Translations under genes and position numbers: made by a program
Shown here: positions 9,561 to 20,433 of the stretch, in pieces
Position numbering within the stretch: position 1 is the first letter of the stretch
How the letters are laid out: every line of letters begins with the position of its first letter
The notes under the pieces: generated by a model
Told to the model about the DNA's origin: nothing
Seen by the model: the letters and a program-made list of their open reading frames with translations, nothing else
Databases searched by the model: none
From: Cycas panzhihuaensis
Taxonomy: Eukaryota > Cycadophyta
Reading direction: 5' to 3'
Assembly: GCA_023213395.1 (NCBI GenBank)
Contig: CM041465.1
Span: 80,793,741-80,857,740, forward strand
Length of the DNA: 64,000 nucleotides

Positions 9561-9977
9561 ATGTCCATCTACATTTTTACCGTCGGCGGAAGCCACGGTA
9601 ACCCTGGACCTTCTGCCACTGCATGGATTCTCTGCAGCCCCTCTGGACACAATCTCCTGCGCTCTGGGATCTTCCTCCTAAAGGCCACTAACAATGAAGT
9701 TGAATATATAGCTGTGATTGAAGCCCTTACCGATGCTCTCCATTTTCATCACAGATCCATCGTTTTGCTTTACGACTCTTAAGTTGTGGTGTCTCATCTC
9801 ACCCAGGTTTACCAGGTGCGATGCCCTCACTTGAGGACTCTTACTTACGCGGATCTCTCTGGCCGCTTCTCTTTCATCGATATCTAGCATATCCCCCGGG
9901 CCCTCAATGCTGAGGCTGATAGTCTCATTTGCCTCATCCTTGAGCGTCACCTTCCTCTCCTTGCGGACCGTCCCTGA
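9561..9977 (+). pseudogene. GyA second RNase H (archaeal-like/aRNH type)
   Basis: One continuous frame of 138 codons from ATG at 9561 to a TGA at 9975, interrupted by TAA at 9780 and TAG near 9885. The motifs follow RNase H1-type order: FTVGGSHGNPGP (usual FTDGGSxGNPGP), ATNNEVEYIAVIEAL (catalytic Glu), LLYDS (catalytic Asp) and HIPRALNAEADSLI (last Asp). The first Asp has become Val. Both internal stops replace expected Gln codons (CAA to TAA, CAG to TAG). Plant Tat elements are known to have gained an additional RNase H; here it sits about 3.7 kb beyond the integrase, separated from it by the antisense gene. GyD has the same placement. Confidence 0.8.
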
Positions 9978-10372
9978 GGCTTGTCCGGCCACCCTGTCGC
10001 CCAAGCCCTAGGTCGTCTTGCACTTTGCCTTGCGACCCGTTCGCACCTCCGAAACCTAGCTACTAATGAGGTTAAACTATGGCGACTACCCATTATGCTT
10101 ACTCTTCTAATTGATTATGCATGTCTTTCTGCATCTTCTGTGGTGAGGCGGCCCCTTGCCTTTTTATTTTCGATCGATTCTTAGATGGCTCATAAGCGGC
10201 CCTATGTTGTCTCCACAGCTACTTTCGTATCCGCAGCGTTCGCCACGACACTTCTTGCGGCACCCTTGCCTATTATGATCTTGATCAACATATCTATATA
10301 CACCGTCTTCTTGCAGCGGTTGTATTGCGGCATTCACCATCGCACCAGGCTTCCGAGTGGCGAGGCTCTGCT
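9978..10372 (+). other. Untranslated 3' segment of GyA before the polypurine tract
   Basis: No gene is seen. Short open frames (9981-10184, 10185-10475) have no recognisable motif. The sequence is partly shared with GyC 26931-27250 and GyD 48398-48740, so it is an old part of the element rather than an insertion. Confidence 0.5.
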
Positions 10373-10385
10373 ACCAAGGAGGCAG
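10373..10385 (+). other. Polypurine tract of GyA
   Basis: ACCAAGGAGGCAG lies directly before the LTR start TGTTTCC. The same arrangement (CCAAGGGGGCA/TGTTTCC) occurs in GyD and at 13087-13102. It would prime plus-strand DNA synthesis. Confidence 0.8.
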
Positions 10386-13086
10386 TGTTTCCTTGCTTCC
10401 GAGAATGGATACGGAATTGCTGACTCAGGTAAGTGTAGGTATGCTTCTCACCTTATCATCGCTTTCTTTGGATGAGTGTTTGCTTGCATGTTTGTGACCT
10501 CGTAGACGATTTTTGTCTTCATCTACACCTACTTAGCCTATGACGACTATAGCGAGGGCACATTCCCAGTAAGTGTGGCACCCCGGTGGCCATTCCACTT
10601 CCAGCATTCTTTCCTACTCGCTCCAAGATCCACTTGGCTTGCGCCACCTCTTCCCGTGTGATGACCCGTCATTGTTTGGTCGACTTGCCACATCGTTTGA
10701 ATCTTATTTTTGCTCTTTTAAACTCGTTTGTTGGCTTGTTTGCCCTTGGGTAGGTGTCTCAGCCCTTTATTAGCCTTTTTTGTCACTGCCCCACAGCCTA
10801 GACTAGGCATGCAGGCCAATTTTTGCCTCGGGTGAATCTGGTCGCAGTGCGATGCAGCCATAAATCTGCAGCAGATTTTGCGGCGGGATGACTATCCATA
10901 TTTATTTTTTAAAAATCTACCGTGGTAATTTCGCATTTATTGCGAAACTGCCATGCGTCTCACGACTTAACTTGCCTCCAACTGCGCCCTAATTGCTTGC
11001 TTTAGGGTTTGGGCTGCGTATTTAAGTCATCATTAACTCATTTTTGGGATCTTTTGTTCATTTTTTGGATTGCTCCTCAACGAAACCACCACATGCTCAC
11101 GATATTCTTTCTTTGCTCTCTTTCAGTGCAGGACCTGCACCTCTCCTCCAACGCCCAACTCTCCTTTGGTATAGCTAGGACATCTTCCTAGCCCTTCACA
11201 CGCCTTGGAGAGGGCCCCTTTGGAGAGATCTCATCAGATCCTTGCTCAGGCAGCCATCAAGCGTTCTAAGTGCAGGTGTTCTTCCTCCAACTCCATTATC
11301 AGGGTTCCAAGCCTGCCATTCCATAGTTTACGGTGATTTCTCGGCCCTCTTGACGACCCTTGGTGAGGCAAGAGCCTCCCCTCCTCTTCTCAGGTATTCA
11401 TTAGTTTGAGCTATGTTTCTTATTCAATTGATGCCCTATTTTGCTTGTTCTCTTGCTTGGGTTTTTGGAGGTTGCTTTCCTTTTGTTTTGGATTGTTTTA
11501 CTCCTGTCATTAGTGCCTCCTTGCCTGCGTTTAGTGCTCAAGGCAGCGGCAAAGAGGGGTTGCATAGGGTTTGGGAGAGAGCTGGGTGGATTCCGTACCA
11601 CCTTCCACACTCCTCAAGTGGCTCTTAGCACCCCAAACCTTCCCTCTTGCCCTGTGTTGTCCTTGGCACTCAAACAAGGGTTTGTTAGGCCTTCCATAGC
11701 CACTGAAATCACTGTTGTCACATGTTGCAGTGCTAGTTTAAGGGCTTGTGCTTTGATCCGGGCAACTCATATAAGCCCCGACTACTTGCCCTTTGCCCAA
11801 CTCTCTTCCCGGCAACCTGGTTTGCTCCTCATAGCACCCCAGCTTGCTGTAGGTTCTCTTTGGCTCTTTTTCAACTCTCTTTGCCACTATTTCCAAACCT
11901 CTTTCTCAGCCTTACCGTCGCTGCCTCATGGCTCTTGAGGGAGATTGGGATTGCTCTTTGCGGGAGGCGGGCCACTCCGAGGCTTACCGATTATTTTCCA
12001 TTTATTTTAGTTGGCCTCCTTTATATATTATCATCATTGTATTGATACTAACATACATGTACTTAGGTTTATATTCGCTTTGTATGTATATGTATTGTTA
12101 GGGTCTTTCCATTGTATGCTAGTGCTCTATCTCCGGAGAGGAGGGAGATTGTCATTTACTTGCAGGTATTTGGGAAGCGCAATGGATCTGGTCCTCTTCC
12201 TTCCTTTGTGGGTAAAGTTCACCTATTTATGCTTCACTTTCGTACTTCATTTATTGCTAGTACTTTGTCCCTTTCTTTCCGTTGTTTGGAACTTTAGTAC
12301 TTTTTTGGGGAAGGTAAGGGAGCCCCTCGTTCCAATTCGCTGCGGTCCTTCATGCCCGCCGTGCCTTGTGGAGTAGCTTTGGGTGCCTCTTGGGAGCACC
12401 ATCATTACGACACGCTTCCATTCTGGGTACACGCCCTCGCTCCACTTTATCACCTTTTTCCTTTTGAGTTCTTTTATATAGTAGTAATTAGCTCACTCGA
12501 AATAAAAGGGAAATAAACCTTGCTTTGATTTATACTTTGTTCACTTTATCATTTGTATTTCCTTTTGCCATAGGAAAAGGCCTTAGGAAACCTTCCCCCT
12601 CATATTTTCCCCCCTTTTTGCCGCGCAAACTTCCCTCCCTCTTTATTGTTTGTTTGATTAGTTTTCCCACACATACCATAACCTCCTTTTGGGTTATTCC
12701 CTTTACGTTCCTTCGGTTCTCTGCTTAGATGGATAACCGAAGCGACCCCATCCGTAGGCCATTAACTTGCCTACCCTTCCTGGTTTCCCTTCACCTTAGG
12801 GAAACCTCCAAAGGATTCTCTCCTTCCCCTTCCGGCCATCCAAGGGTGGGAGGATCCTTCCCTTAGGTCAACCCAGGCTAACCCTACGCCTCCTCACCTC
12901 TTGTTCAAAGCGAGGGGATCACCCTTTGGTAGCTATATTCCATTTGCAGGTCCCGAACTTGTGCTTCGGCGCACGGGTCACCCTGCGTGGTACTTGCCCT
13001 ACTTATAGGTCATTTTCTCAATCATATTATCGACTGCTCTTACCATTCCTATTTAGTTAGGTAGCTATCCCGTAGACGCGTGTCCA
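10386..13086 (+). repeat. LTR-a: 3' LTR of GyA (2701 bp)
   Basis: It starts TGTTTCC just after the polypurine tract and ends in ...GTAGACGCGTGTCCA, matching the ends of the GyD LTRs. Shared blocks include the opening segment with GGTAAGT, GCCTATGACGA about 150 bases in, and TCCAAGGGTGGGAGGAT near the end. AATAAA at about 12503 is a candidate polyadenylation signal. Short ORFs inside it show no domain. Confidence 0.8.
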
Positions 13087-13102
13087 GCTACCAAGGGGGC
13101 AA
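13087..13102 (+). other. 16-bp internal remnant (polypurine tract) between two LTRs
   Basis: GCTACCAAGGGGGCAA lies between the end of LTR-a and the start of LTR-b. It is nearly identical to the 16 bases before LTR-a (GCTACCAAGGAGGCAG), so it is the extreme 3' end of an otherwise deleted internal region. Confidence 0.75.
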
Positions 13103-15200
13103 TGTTTCCTGGCTACTAGGAATGGATATGGATGAGTCAACTCAAGTAAGTGAAGGTATACTTCTATCCCTACCTTTGTTAGTTATGTAAAGGTGATTGA
13201 AGCACTTCATCTATGTTGCATGATGATTGAATCACTGCATGGCCACTATGCATTCACTGCTTAGCTATACTGCATTACAATACTTTTTTAGCCTATGACG
13301 ATCTAGGGATACATATCCCATGGCGCTTCATAACCCTTCTCCTTGCCTCAACAATACTCCTAAGTACTGCTTAGCTCTTGTAGCCCAATCACATCACCCA
13401 TCGGTGCACCCTAACCCCTGACACCCTGCCTAGGCCTAGTTGTCATCCTATGCCTATTTGTTGTCTTTTTGGAGAACCATTCACTGCCATTACTTATTCA
13501 TTATGGCCTCCTTGAGGCCCACAATTCCCTTCTGCTACCTGGACAGAGTCCCATGTTTCTTTGGGCTTAAGTTTTCCCTCTTTTTGGAGCTCCCATGCTC
13601 TTTTCCTTTTGTTTTTCATATGTTTCTGCTGCACCACATTAAACTTTGTGGTATCACTAAGTTTACCGTGGGACGACTGTCTACAATTATTTTTTTAATC
13701 TACCATGGCTAATTTCATATTTATTACCAAATTGTCACATGGTAGCAACTTATTCCTGGCCCAAGTTGAACTATAATCGTTTGATTGAGGTAGGGTTAGG
13801 TTTAAAAACCCAAAACCACCCTCATTTGCCCTTTTTCATTTATTGTTTTTCTAATACTTCTCCAAAAAAATGCCCTACAATATGACAAAACCTACTACAT
13901 TAGCTTCTCAACCAGCTACCAGCCTCCTGTAGCTCTAGACAAGCGGTTGCAGGCCTACAACATGGCTAGCCAAGGGAAGATCATGCTCCAAACACTCCAT
14001 CAAGTACCAATTATCTTCCTCACTCTAGTTTTTTCTTCTAACTTGCTGCTCTATTGGGGTTTTCACCTATAAACCCCACAGGGTTGGCTACTCTACTAAT
14101 TTCCACAAGTGGATCTGCCTTAGATCTGCCCACAATAGGTATCTCTAAGTTAGTACTTTGCTTCCCTTCCTTTAAGCAACACAAATATTATTTGTCAATA
14201 CTCTTATAGCATTTTTTTTTTCCTTTCCACTGCAAGCGGGGGGCAAACCCTCCTCTTCTTGCCTATTTCTTTTCTCCTTCCTACTCTTTTCTGGTTTCTT
14301 TAAGAGGTAGCAATGAAGAGGCATTTACAGAGAGTGAAAGGAGAAAAGGCGGGATTATGTACCCAACAAGCCTTCTCCTCACTGCCCTTATTATGCTCGC
14401 GATCCTAGTGCTTCTCCAAATGTGGATGGCACAACAGACAAAGAGTCGGTGAAGAAGGGGGCCACCGTACTCTGGGTACGCCTCTCTATTCCTAGATTCC
14501 TTCTTTACTTTCTTCCACTCAATTGAATATCATTTCGTGAAAAAGGAAAAGAAAAAGGATTAGCATAGGTTTCTCACACTTCACTTGTTCGCTTGTTTCT
14601 TTTCAAAGTACATGTAGTGAAAATCTATGCACTTGCATGCCTACATCTCTCCCATCTTATTGCATTGTCATGTAGCAACCTTGTATCTTTTACACGTGCT
14701 TTGTACCATATAGTAATCTTTTATGATCTCCTTTTTTTTTACATCCAGAAGACAAAGAAAGAGAGGTTATATATATAGGTAAACGAGAGAGAGAGCTTTA
14801 TACTATTTTCTTACTTTAAAAGTAATCTTTTTAGCATAAGGATCCAACATTATGATACACACCACACCTTTATTTTCTTTAGCTTGAACTAAACAAACAC
14901 AAATGTAAGGATGGTATCTTTCGTTGTTTTGCCGTTCCTAAGATCCTCCTAGGATTGGCACCTTATGAGTATCCCCTTTCAAGTCCATTTACTTACTTTC
15001 CTCACCTCTCTTGGTTAGACTTCCTTAGTTTGGCCTTTGGGTCAACATCTAACCCATGGAACTAGTTAGCCTTTTGACCACCTACGTGTGTGTGCCTTTT
15101 CCTTTTCCCTACTAAAAGTCATTTCTCTCATACTCTTTCTACATGAGGAACCATCTCCTTGCTCTCTTTTTTCCTCCCTCCTTCATCCATCCAAGGGTGG
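13103..15200 (+). repeat. LTR-b: second LTR, interrupted by CoA
   Basis: It opens TGTTTCCTGGCTACTAGGAATGG, follows LTR-a and the GyD LTRs through GCCTATGACGA (about 13293) and the AAACTTTGTGGTATCACTAAG block (about 13644), and reaches CCATCCAAGGGTGG at 15200, where CoA is inserted. The remainder of the LTR continues after the duplicated segment, from 20860. It can be read as the 3' LTR of a collapsed element and as the 5' LTR of GyB. Confidence 0.65.
14781..15200 (+). repeat. Left copy of the ~420-bp duplication flanking CoA
   Basis: It matches 20434-20859 from AAACGAGAGAGAG to CCAAGGGTGG, with scattered substitutions and a few small indels. This copy ends exactly where CoA begins. Confidence 0.85.
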
Positions 15201-15420
15201 TGTTCAAAACAAAACTTGATTTAAACAGAGAAGAGAAAGAGTGATCATTTATTGAGATTCAATCTCCTTAAATATACATCAACAATGTGACCATTACAAA
15301 CTGAAATGTAACTGATTAGCCTGAGACTGCCAAGTGGCACAATCTTACATTAGAGTTACATTTGAGGGTGGTCCTAACATGACCCCCTTTCTCACTTAGA
15401 TAAAACATTACATATCAACA
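15201..15420 (-). repeat. CoA 3' LTR
   Basis: 220 bp, TG...CA on both strands, preceded on the - strand by the polypurine tract. About ten bases present in the other LTR (AGAGCAAAGA, near 20229) are missing here near 15211. Confidence 0.85.
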
Positions 15421-15431
15421 CCCTCTCTTAA
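15421..15431 (-). other. CoA polypurine tract
   Basis: On the - strand it reads TTAAGAGAGGG immediately before the LTR start TGTTGATATG. Confidence 0.75.
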
Positions 15432-16383
15432 TGTTTTATCTCTAATAGTCTCATTTTGTCTCTTAAATATTTAAGCCTTTCTCTTCCAAGAGGCTTTGTC
15501 AGAAGATCTACAATCTGTTCAGCTGGAGGACAATATTCCAAGTCAATTTCTTTATTATGTACTTTTTCTCTTATGAAATGATGATGAACTTCAATATGCT
15601 TTGTTCTTGCATGTAGAATTGGATTTTTGGTTAGCTTGATGGCACTTTGATATTCGCATTTCAAGGAAGTTGCCCTTTTTTGCTGTTGATCCAAGTCAAG
15701 CAGAAGTTGTCTTAACCAGATAGCTTCATAGGTTGCTAACTGCAATTTGCTTTGCATTAAACACGTAGAAGAGAGAGCAAGCGTACTGATTTCTTACTAC
15801 ACCGGAGATTCTTTGAAGACCCTAAGAAAAAACAATATCCACTGGTGGATTTCCTTTGTTCTTTGTCTCCAACCCGATCGGTCGCGGTACCACGATATTT
15901 CGATTGGGTATCCTTTTAAGTATACTAACTTGAGATCATTATTCGTTTAAGATATCTCAAAACTCTTTTCTTGACTTGCCAATGTCTCAATTTTGGATTT
16001 TGCATGTATCTAGATATTAGTCCTACTGAATAGGATATATCGCTGGTGGTCATCGGATAAATCAGACTTCTAATCATTTGTCTATACAGAGTGACATCTG
16101 CATCTTTTTCCATATTATCTATAGTTAAGTCACAGTTTGTTTCCATGGGCATTGTATATGGATTGCAGTTCTCCATCTGAAATCAAACAAGCAAATTTTT
16201 GATGTAGTTACTTTGGGACAAGGTTATATAATTTTGATGTTGACCTACCTCCAATCCCAAGTAATAGTTTAATGGACCCAAGTCTGTCATTTCAAATTTC
16301 TGTTGAAGTTGATCCTTGATGTCTTTAATTCCTCCTTCATCATTTCGATGAAGCATATCATCAACATAGACAACAATTATCAT
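15428..16383 (-). pseudogene. CoA RT C-terminal part and RNase H
   Basis: From 16383 downward: IIVVYVDDML (RT catalytic box, about 16351-16383), FEMTDLGPLNYYLGLEV, then VTLYRQMIRSLIYPMTTSDISYSV (about 16040-16110) and VLRYLKRIMISS. The RNase H continues in shifted frames with RKSTSGYCFFL (about 15820-15850) and ends ATYEAIWLRQLLLD ... SLKCEYQSAIKLTKNPILHARTKHIEVHHHFIREKV (15500-15735). The ALSSTEAEYMAA block that carries a catalytic Glu in copia RNase H is missing between about 15735 and 15765. Confidence 0.85.
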
Positions 16384-16450
16384 TATCTTGTTGTTTGTTT
16401 TCTTTATGTAGAGACTGGAGTTGGAGTTGCATCGATTAAACTTATTTTTT

Positions 16451-17548
16451 TTAAGGAAATGATCTAATTTGACATACCAAGCTCGCGGGGCATGTTTTAG
16501 ACCATACAGAGCCTTTTTTTAATCTGCAGACTAGATTTTCTTGTCCTTTTTCAGCGTATCCTTCAGGTTGTTGCATGTAGACTTCTTCTTCTAATTCACC
16601 ATTTAAGAAGGCGCTTTTTACATCTAACTGAGAGATTTTCCAATTTTGTGCTGCAGCCAAGGCTATTACTGTTCTTACAGTGTTCATTTTTGCTACTGGA
16701 GAAAAGGTCTCATCAAAATCTACAACTGTTGTTTGTGTGTATCCTTTTGCGACTAACCTTGCTTTGTACTTTTCTACCTTACCATCCATTCCCCTTTTTG
16801 TTTTGTAAACCCATTTGTAGCTTACAGCAGATTTGTCGGTAGGTAGTTCTACTAATTCCCATGTCCGATTCTTCCTGATTGAGTTCATTTCATTGTCCAT
16901 TGCCACTTTCCATTCTTGGCGATCTCTTACTTGTTGAAAGTTTTGAAGTTCAACTTTGCTTAGAAGAGCTCTTGACCTTTGCCCTCGTGTTTTCTGTTCT
17001 ATTACATTACTTTTCCCTTCTTCAATTGTTTTAATATACCATTTTGGCAACTTTTTCTGTTTTCGTGAGTCTTCCTTCTCAATGGAGTCTTCTGTTACTT
17101 GACTAGTTTCATTTGATGATAGATCAGCTCGCCCTTCTTCTGAAGTGTTCTCAAAATCATTTTCTTGCTTAGCCTCTGGTGCTTCTTCTTCTGAGGTGAT
17201 CTCTGATTTATTTTCTTGCTTATCTTCATGTGTTTCTTTGTGTATGATAGCTTCCTGTTCAATTTCCTTCTCACCTTCTATTATTCTAATTTGTGAGAAT
17301 TCAATAGAATCTTCTTCATTAAAAATGACATCTCTACTTACATAGATTTTGTTAGTTTTGGGATCTATGCATTTATAGGATTTTGAATTTTTACTGTAGC
17401 CTATCAAATTGTATTCTATGCTTTTTGCATCCAGTTTGGATCTTTTTTTATCAGGAATATGCACAAATGCTTGACTACCAAAAACTTTGAGAAGATTTAC
17501 ATCGGGTTTTTGTCCTGTCCAAGCTTCTTCTGGGGTGATATCCTTCAA
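16451..17548 (-). pseudogene. CoA integrase C-terminus and RT N-terminal part
   Basis: A 365-codon open frame. It begins with the integrase C-terminal PEEAWTGQKPDVNLLKVFGSQAFVHIP region, typical of copia, then a Glu/Lys/Ser-rich linker (about 17020-17300). The RT follows with TWELVELPTDKSAVSYKWVYKTK, YKARLVAKGYTQTTVVDFDETFSPV and SQLDVKSAFLNGELEEEVYMQQPEGY (about 16560-16870). The frame breaks at about 16520, within LVCRLKK(A)LYGLKQ. Confidence 0.88.
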
Positions 17549-17602
17549 TGCTTTTGTGGGGCTTCTATTTATTAGGTAACATGCCGTGCTTACTGCATCT
17601 GC

Positions 17603-18603
17603 CTAATATGACTTTGATATCTTTGTTCCATACATCATGCTTTGAGCCATTTCCATTAGAGTTCTATTCTTTCTTACGGCCACTCCATTCGACTGAGGAG
17701 TATAAGGAGTTGTAATCTGTCTATGAATTCCTCCATCCCTGCAATAATTTAGAAACTCCTTTGATATATATTCTCCTCCTCCATCTGACCTGATGCATTT
17801 AATTTTCATTCGACTCTAGTTACATACGCTTTAAATTCTTTGAATGTTTCAAAGACTTGACTTATTATGCGGAAATATACCCATACTTTCTGAGTGAAAT
17901 CATCAATGAAAGTTAAAAAATATCTGCATCTGTTAATTGTGAGAGGTGTAATTGGACCACAAATATCTGTATGTATCAATTCCAATTTTGACTGAGCTCT
18001 CCAAGTACTTTCTTTAAAAGGAAGTCTATGTCGTTTGCCTAGTTGACAGCCTTTACAAACAAATTTATCTAATGAAATGCTAGGTAGGCCATTCACCATT
18101 CCTAATTTTTCCATTAATTTTAGTGAGTCAATTGAGAGATGCCCATACCTCAAATGCCAAGATTTATTATTAGATTTAGAAGTAGTACAAGCTTTTTCTT
18201 CCAAGTAAGGAAGTACAGGATCTGACAAGAGTTTGTAAAGATCATTATATTTGACTCCTTTTGCAACAATTTTCCCATCTCTCTTCATATCTAGAATATG
18301 ACAATTCCCTTCTTCATCGAAAATGGTCCTCAATCCTTTTTTACTTAATTGAGAGACATAGAGAAGATTCATTTTTAGATCTGGGACAAACAAAACATTT
18401 CCGATCTTTTTTGCATTCCTATCCAGATTTACAGAGATAGTTCCAATCCCTTTTATATCAAGAGAATACTTATCACCCAATTCAACTGATTTGTCTATAT
18501 TACAGGGTTTCAAGGTTTCAAACCATTCTTCTCGATTTGTCATATGTTTGGAAGCTCCTGAATCTATATACCATATGTCTTTGTCTTTCATGCTGGTAAC
18601 CAA
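17603..18603 (-). pseudogene. CoA protease and integrase core
   Basis: WYIDSGASKHMTN (about 18540-18580) is the copia protease active site. The GAG-pre-integrase block is HLRYGHLSIDSLKLMEKLGM, with CKGCQLGKRHRLPF as zinc-binding Cys-x2-Cys (about 18030-18160). The integrase core has a first Asp in IHTDICGP (about 17960), a second in IRSDGGGEY (about 17780) and a Glu position in TPQSNGVAVRKNRTL, where the expected Glu reads Ala (GVAVR for GVAER). A frameshift lies at about 17806. Confidence 0.88.
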
Positions 18604-19645
18604 GGCAGTGATGAAGGTCGTCTCTTCTTCCTCCTCTTTGTCCTTCTCTTTGCTGTAGCCTCCAATAGGTCATTTTCCTTTCTGAATTTCACTTCGTCTC
18701 TATGGACACTGATATAGATAGTGTTCGCTTTGTCTGCAATAGTAGCATATATCAAAGATTCTACAATTGTTGGCGAAATGTCAGGTTCTTCCACAGTTGT
18801 AACAGACTCTGTTTTCTCTGTTGCGTCCCTGTCCTCTGGAATTTTGCCAGCGTCCTCGTCCCCTGAAATTTGATGTTCTACTTTGTCCTCAAAAGTGATG
18901 TCTTCCTCTTGACCCGAGGTTTAGTTTGGATGCAAATGCATCCTCTAATTCTGTCGTGTTTTCATACCTTTTGTTTCTCTGTTCTTGTCTTAGTAATAAA
19001 CATGTCAATTCATCAAGGGTTAACTTGTCTAACCTATCACTATTTGTGATAGTGTTGACGATTGTGTCAAATGATTTTGGTAATCTTGCAGTTACAATTT
19101 CCACTAGGTCTTGTTCAAAAATTAGACCTCTGGCACTTAAGAGATTATTTCGAACAGTAATAATCTTATGCATAAATTCCTCTACATCTTCATTTTCTTT
19201 CATGTGAAGCTTATACAATTCTTCTTTGAGAGCAATTATTCTTGCCTTATTCTTTTGTCCATACAAATTTTTTAAACATTTCTAAATTTCAGATGCCAGA
19301 TTCAATTTTTTAACATAAATCAGAACTGAATCAGAAATTAACATTTTCAAAGTGAGACTAGCTATATTATTTCTTTCCTCCCAGTTTCCTAGCTTAACAT
19401 CACCAACTGCAGGACGTTTTCGTTCCTTCACAATGTCGAGCATTTTTGACTCTTAAAATGGTTTCTATCTTAATTTTCCAGACATGATAGTTGGAACCAG
19501 TTAATTTTTCTGGTTCAGGTAGAGAAATAAGAGTAGAGGACATTATTCTCAAAGGTAGAAAATGAATTTTGAAGTCTGACCGTACAGATGTACGAAATTC
19601 CGTACAGAACCCTAAGTGTATGGTTGAAAGAAGAGTGTACCTCAA
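18588..19645 (-). pseudogene. CoA gag with two CCHC zinc knuckles
   Basis: The N-terminus includes LTGSNYHVWKIKIETILR (about 19450-19510); a middle block, ARIIALKEELYKLHMKENEDVEEFMHKI (about 19140-19245), and LVEIVTARLPKSF follow. Two consecutive knuckles are read on the - strand between about 18730 and 18815: CYNCGRT-x-HFANNC and CYYCRQSEHYLYQC, both CX2CX4HX4C; a stop codon falls inside the first. Frame changes near 18890 and 19400 inactivate it. Confidence 0.8.
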
Positions 19646-20206
19646 ACTCTAGATTTTTCAAGTGCCTACTCAGATCTGAAGGCGGATTTGTGAAAAAATC
19701 TCTCAAAAAGGAGAAATCTGCCTCGAAAGGAAAAACTGTGGCTAGGGCAGAAAATCGATTTTTAAAGAAATCATAGTAAAAAACTCAGAAAAAATCTTCG
19801 AAACTAGATGGAAACTCAAAGTATTAGCACTTAGAAGAATTTATGACTGGAAGTACCTGATTTCATGAGCAAATCGAAGAGATTTTTGAGTAAAACCCTT
19901 CAAACCTGCGCGGACTGGTTCGGGCTCTGTTTGGCCTACAAAACGTCTTCAAATGACTTGGCTCTAGAAGAGAAATGTGTTCTGCGTGTTCCGATCTATC
20001 TTCCAACCAAATTTCACTTTGATCTGACACTTAAAAAAAAAACGCATTCGTACACATCCATACAAGTCCGTACAGTTCTGTACACCAGGGTATTAATGAT
20101 CTTTTGACAGTACAAGAACCCTAACTTCCTTGTCTCCTTCTTACACCCTTGATTGAATTGTCTTCACAGAAGAAATCATTTCCAAATGATCAGTTTAGAC
20201 TGACCT

Positions 20207-20218
20207 GCTCTGATACCA
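20207..20218 (-). other. CoA primer binding site (initiator tRNA-Met)
   Basis: On the - strand TGGTATCAGAGC lies immediately after the 5' LTR. This is the standard initiator-Met binding site of plant copia elements. Confidence 0.9.
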
Positions 20219-20433
20219 TGTTGAAAACAGAGCAAAGACAAAACTTGATTTAAATAGAGAAGAGAAAGAGTGATCATTTATTGAGATTCAATCTCCTTGA
20301 ATATACATCAACAATGTGACCGTTACAAACTGAAATGTAACTAATCATCCTGAGACTGCCAAGTGGCACAATCTTACATTAGAGTTACATTTGAGGGTGG
20401 TCCTAACATGACCCCCTTTCTCACTTAGATAAA
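20219..20433 (-). repeat. CoA 5' LTR, missing its outer 16 bases
   Basis: It matches the other LTR up to CTCACTTAGATAAA and then runs directly into AAACGAGAGAG of the duplicated flank. The final ACATTACATATCAACA of the complete LTR is absent. Confidence 0.8.

Larger units (their letters stand above)
1..13086 (+). mobile_element. GyA: Tat-lineage Ty3/gypsy element, 5' part outside window
   Basis: The order on the + strand is gag, aspartic protease, reverse transcriptase (RT), native RNase H, integrase, an antisense gene, a second RNase H, a polypurine tract and a 2.7 kb 3' LTR. The window opens inside gag, so the 5' LTR and primer binding site are not visible. RT before integrase identifies Ty3/gypsy; the long untranslated 3' block, the antisense ORF and the extra RNase H place it in the Tat group. 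Frameshifts and stops occur in every domain, so this copy is dead. It shares its 3' LTR family with GyB, GyC and GyD elsewhere in the window. Confidence 0.9.
15201..20433 (-). mobile_element. CoA: Ty1/copia element, decayed, right LTR truncated
   Basis: The element has short LTRs (about 215-220 bp), a primer binding site complementary to initiator tRNA-Met and a polypurine tract. On the - strand the order is gag, protease, integrase, RT, RNase H, the copia order. The zinc knuckles, the IDSGASKHMTN protease motif, the GAG-pre-integrase block and the YVDDM box agree with the Tork-like part of copia (tentative). Stops and frameshifts are spread over the whole coding region. Confidence 0.9.

Noticed and set aside
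15757-15925. Apparent foreign insertion in CoA RNase H
   Set aside because: Reading shifted frames shows RNase H motifs (RKSTSGYCFFL), so it is frame decay and not an insertion.
20207-20218. Initiator-tRNA-like sequence
   Set aside because: It is only the 3' end complement of tRNA-Met next to a copia LTR, so a primer binding site; the rest of a tRNA is absent. The same applies to 56942-56954.
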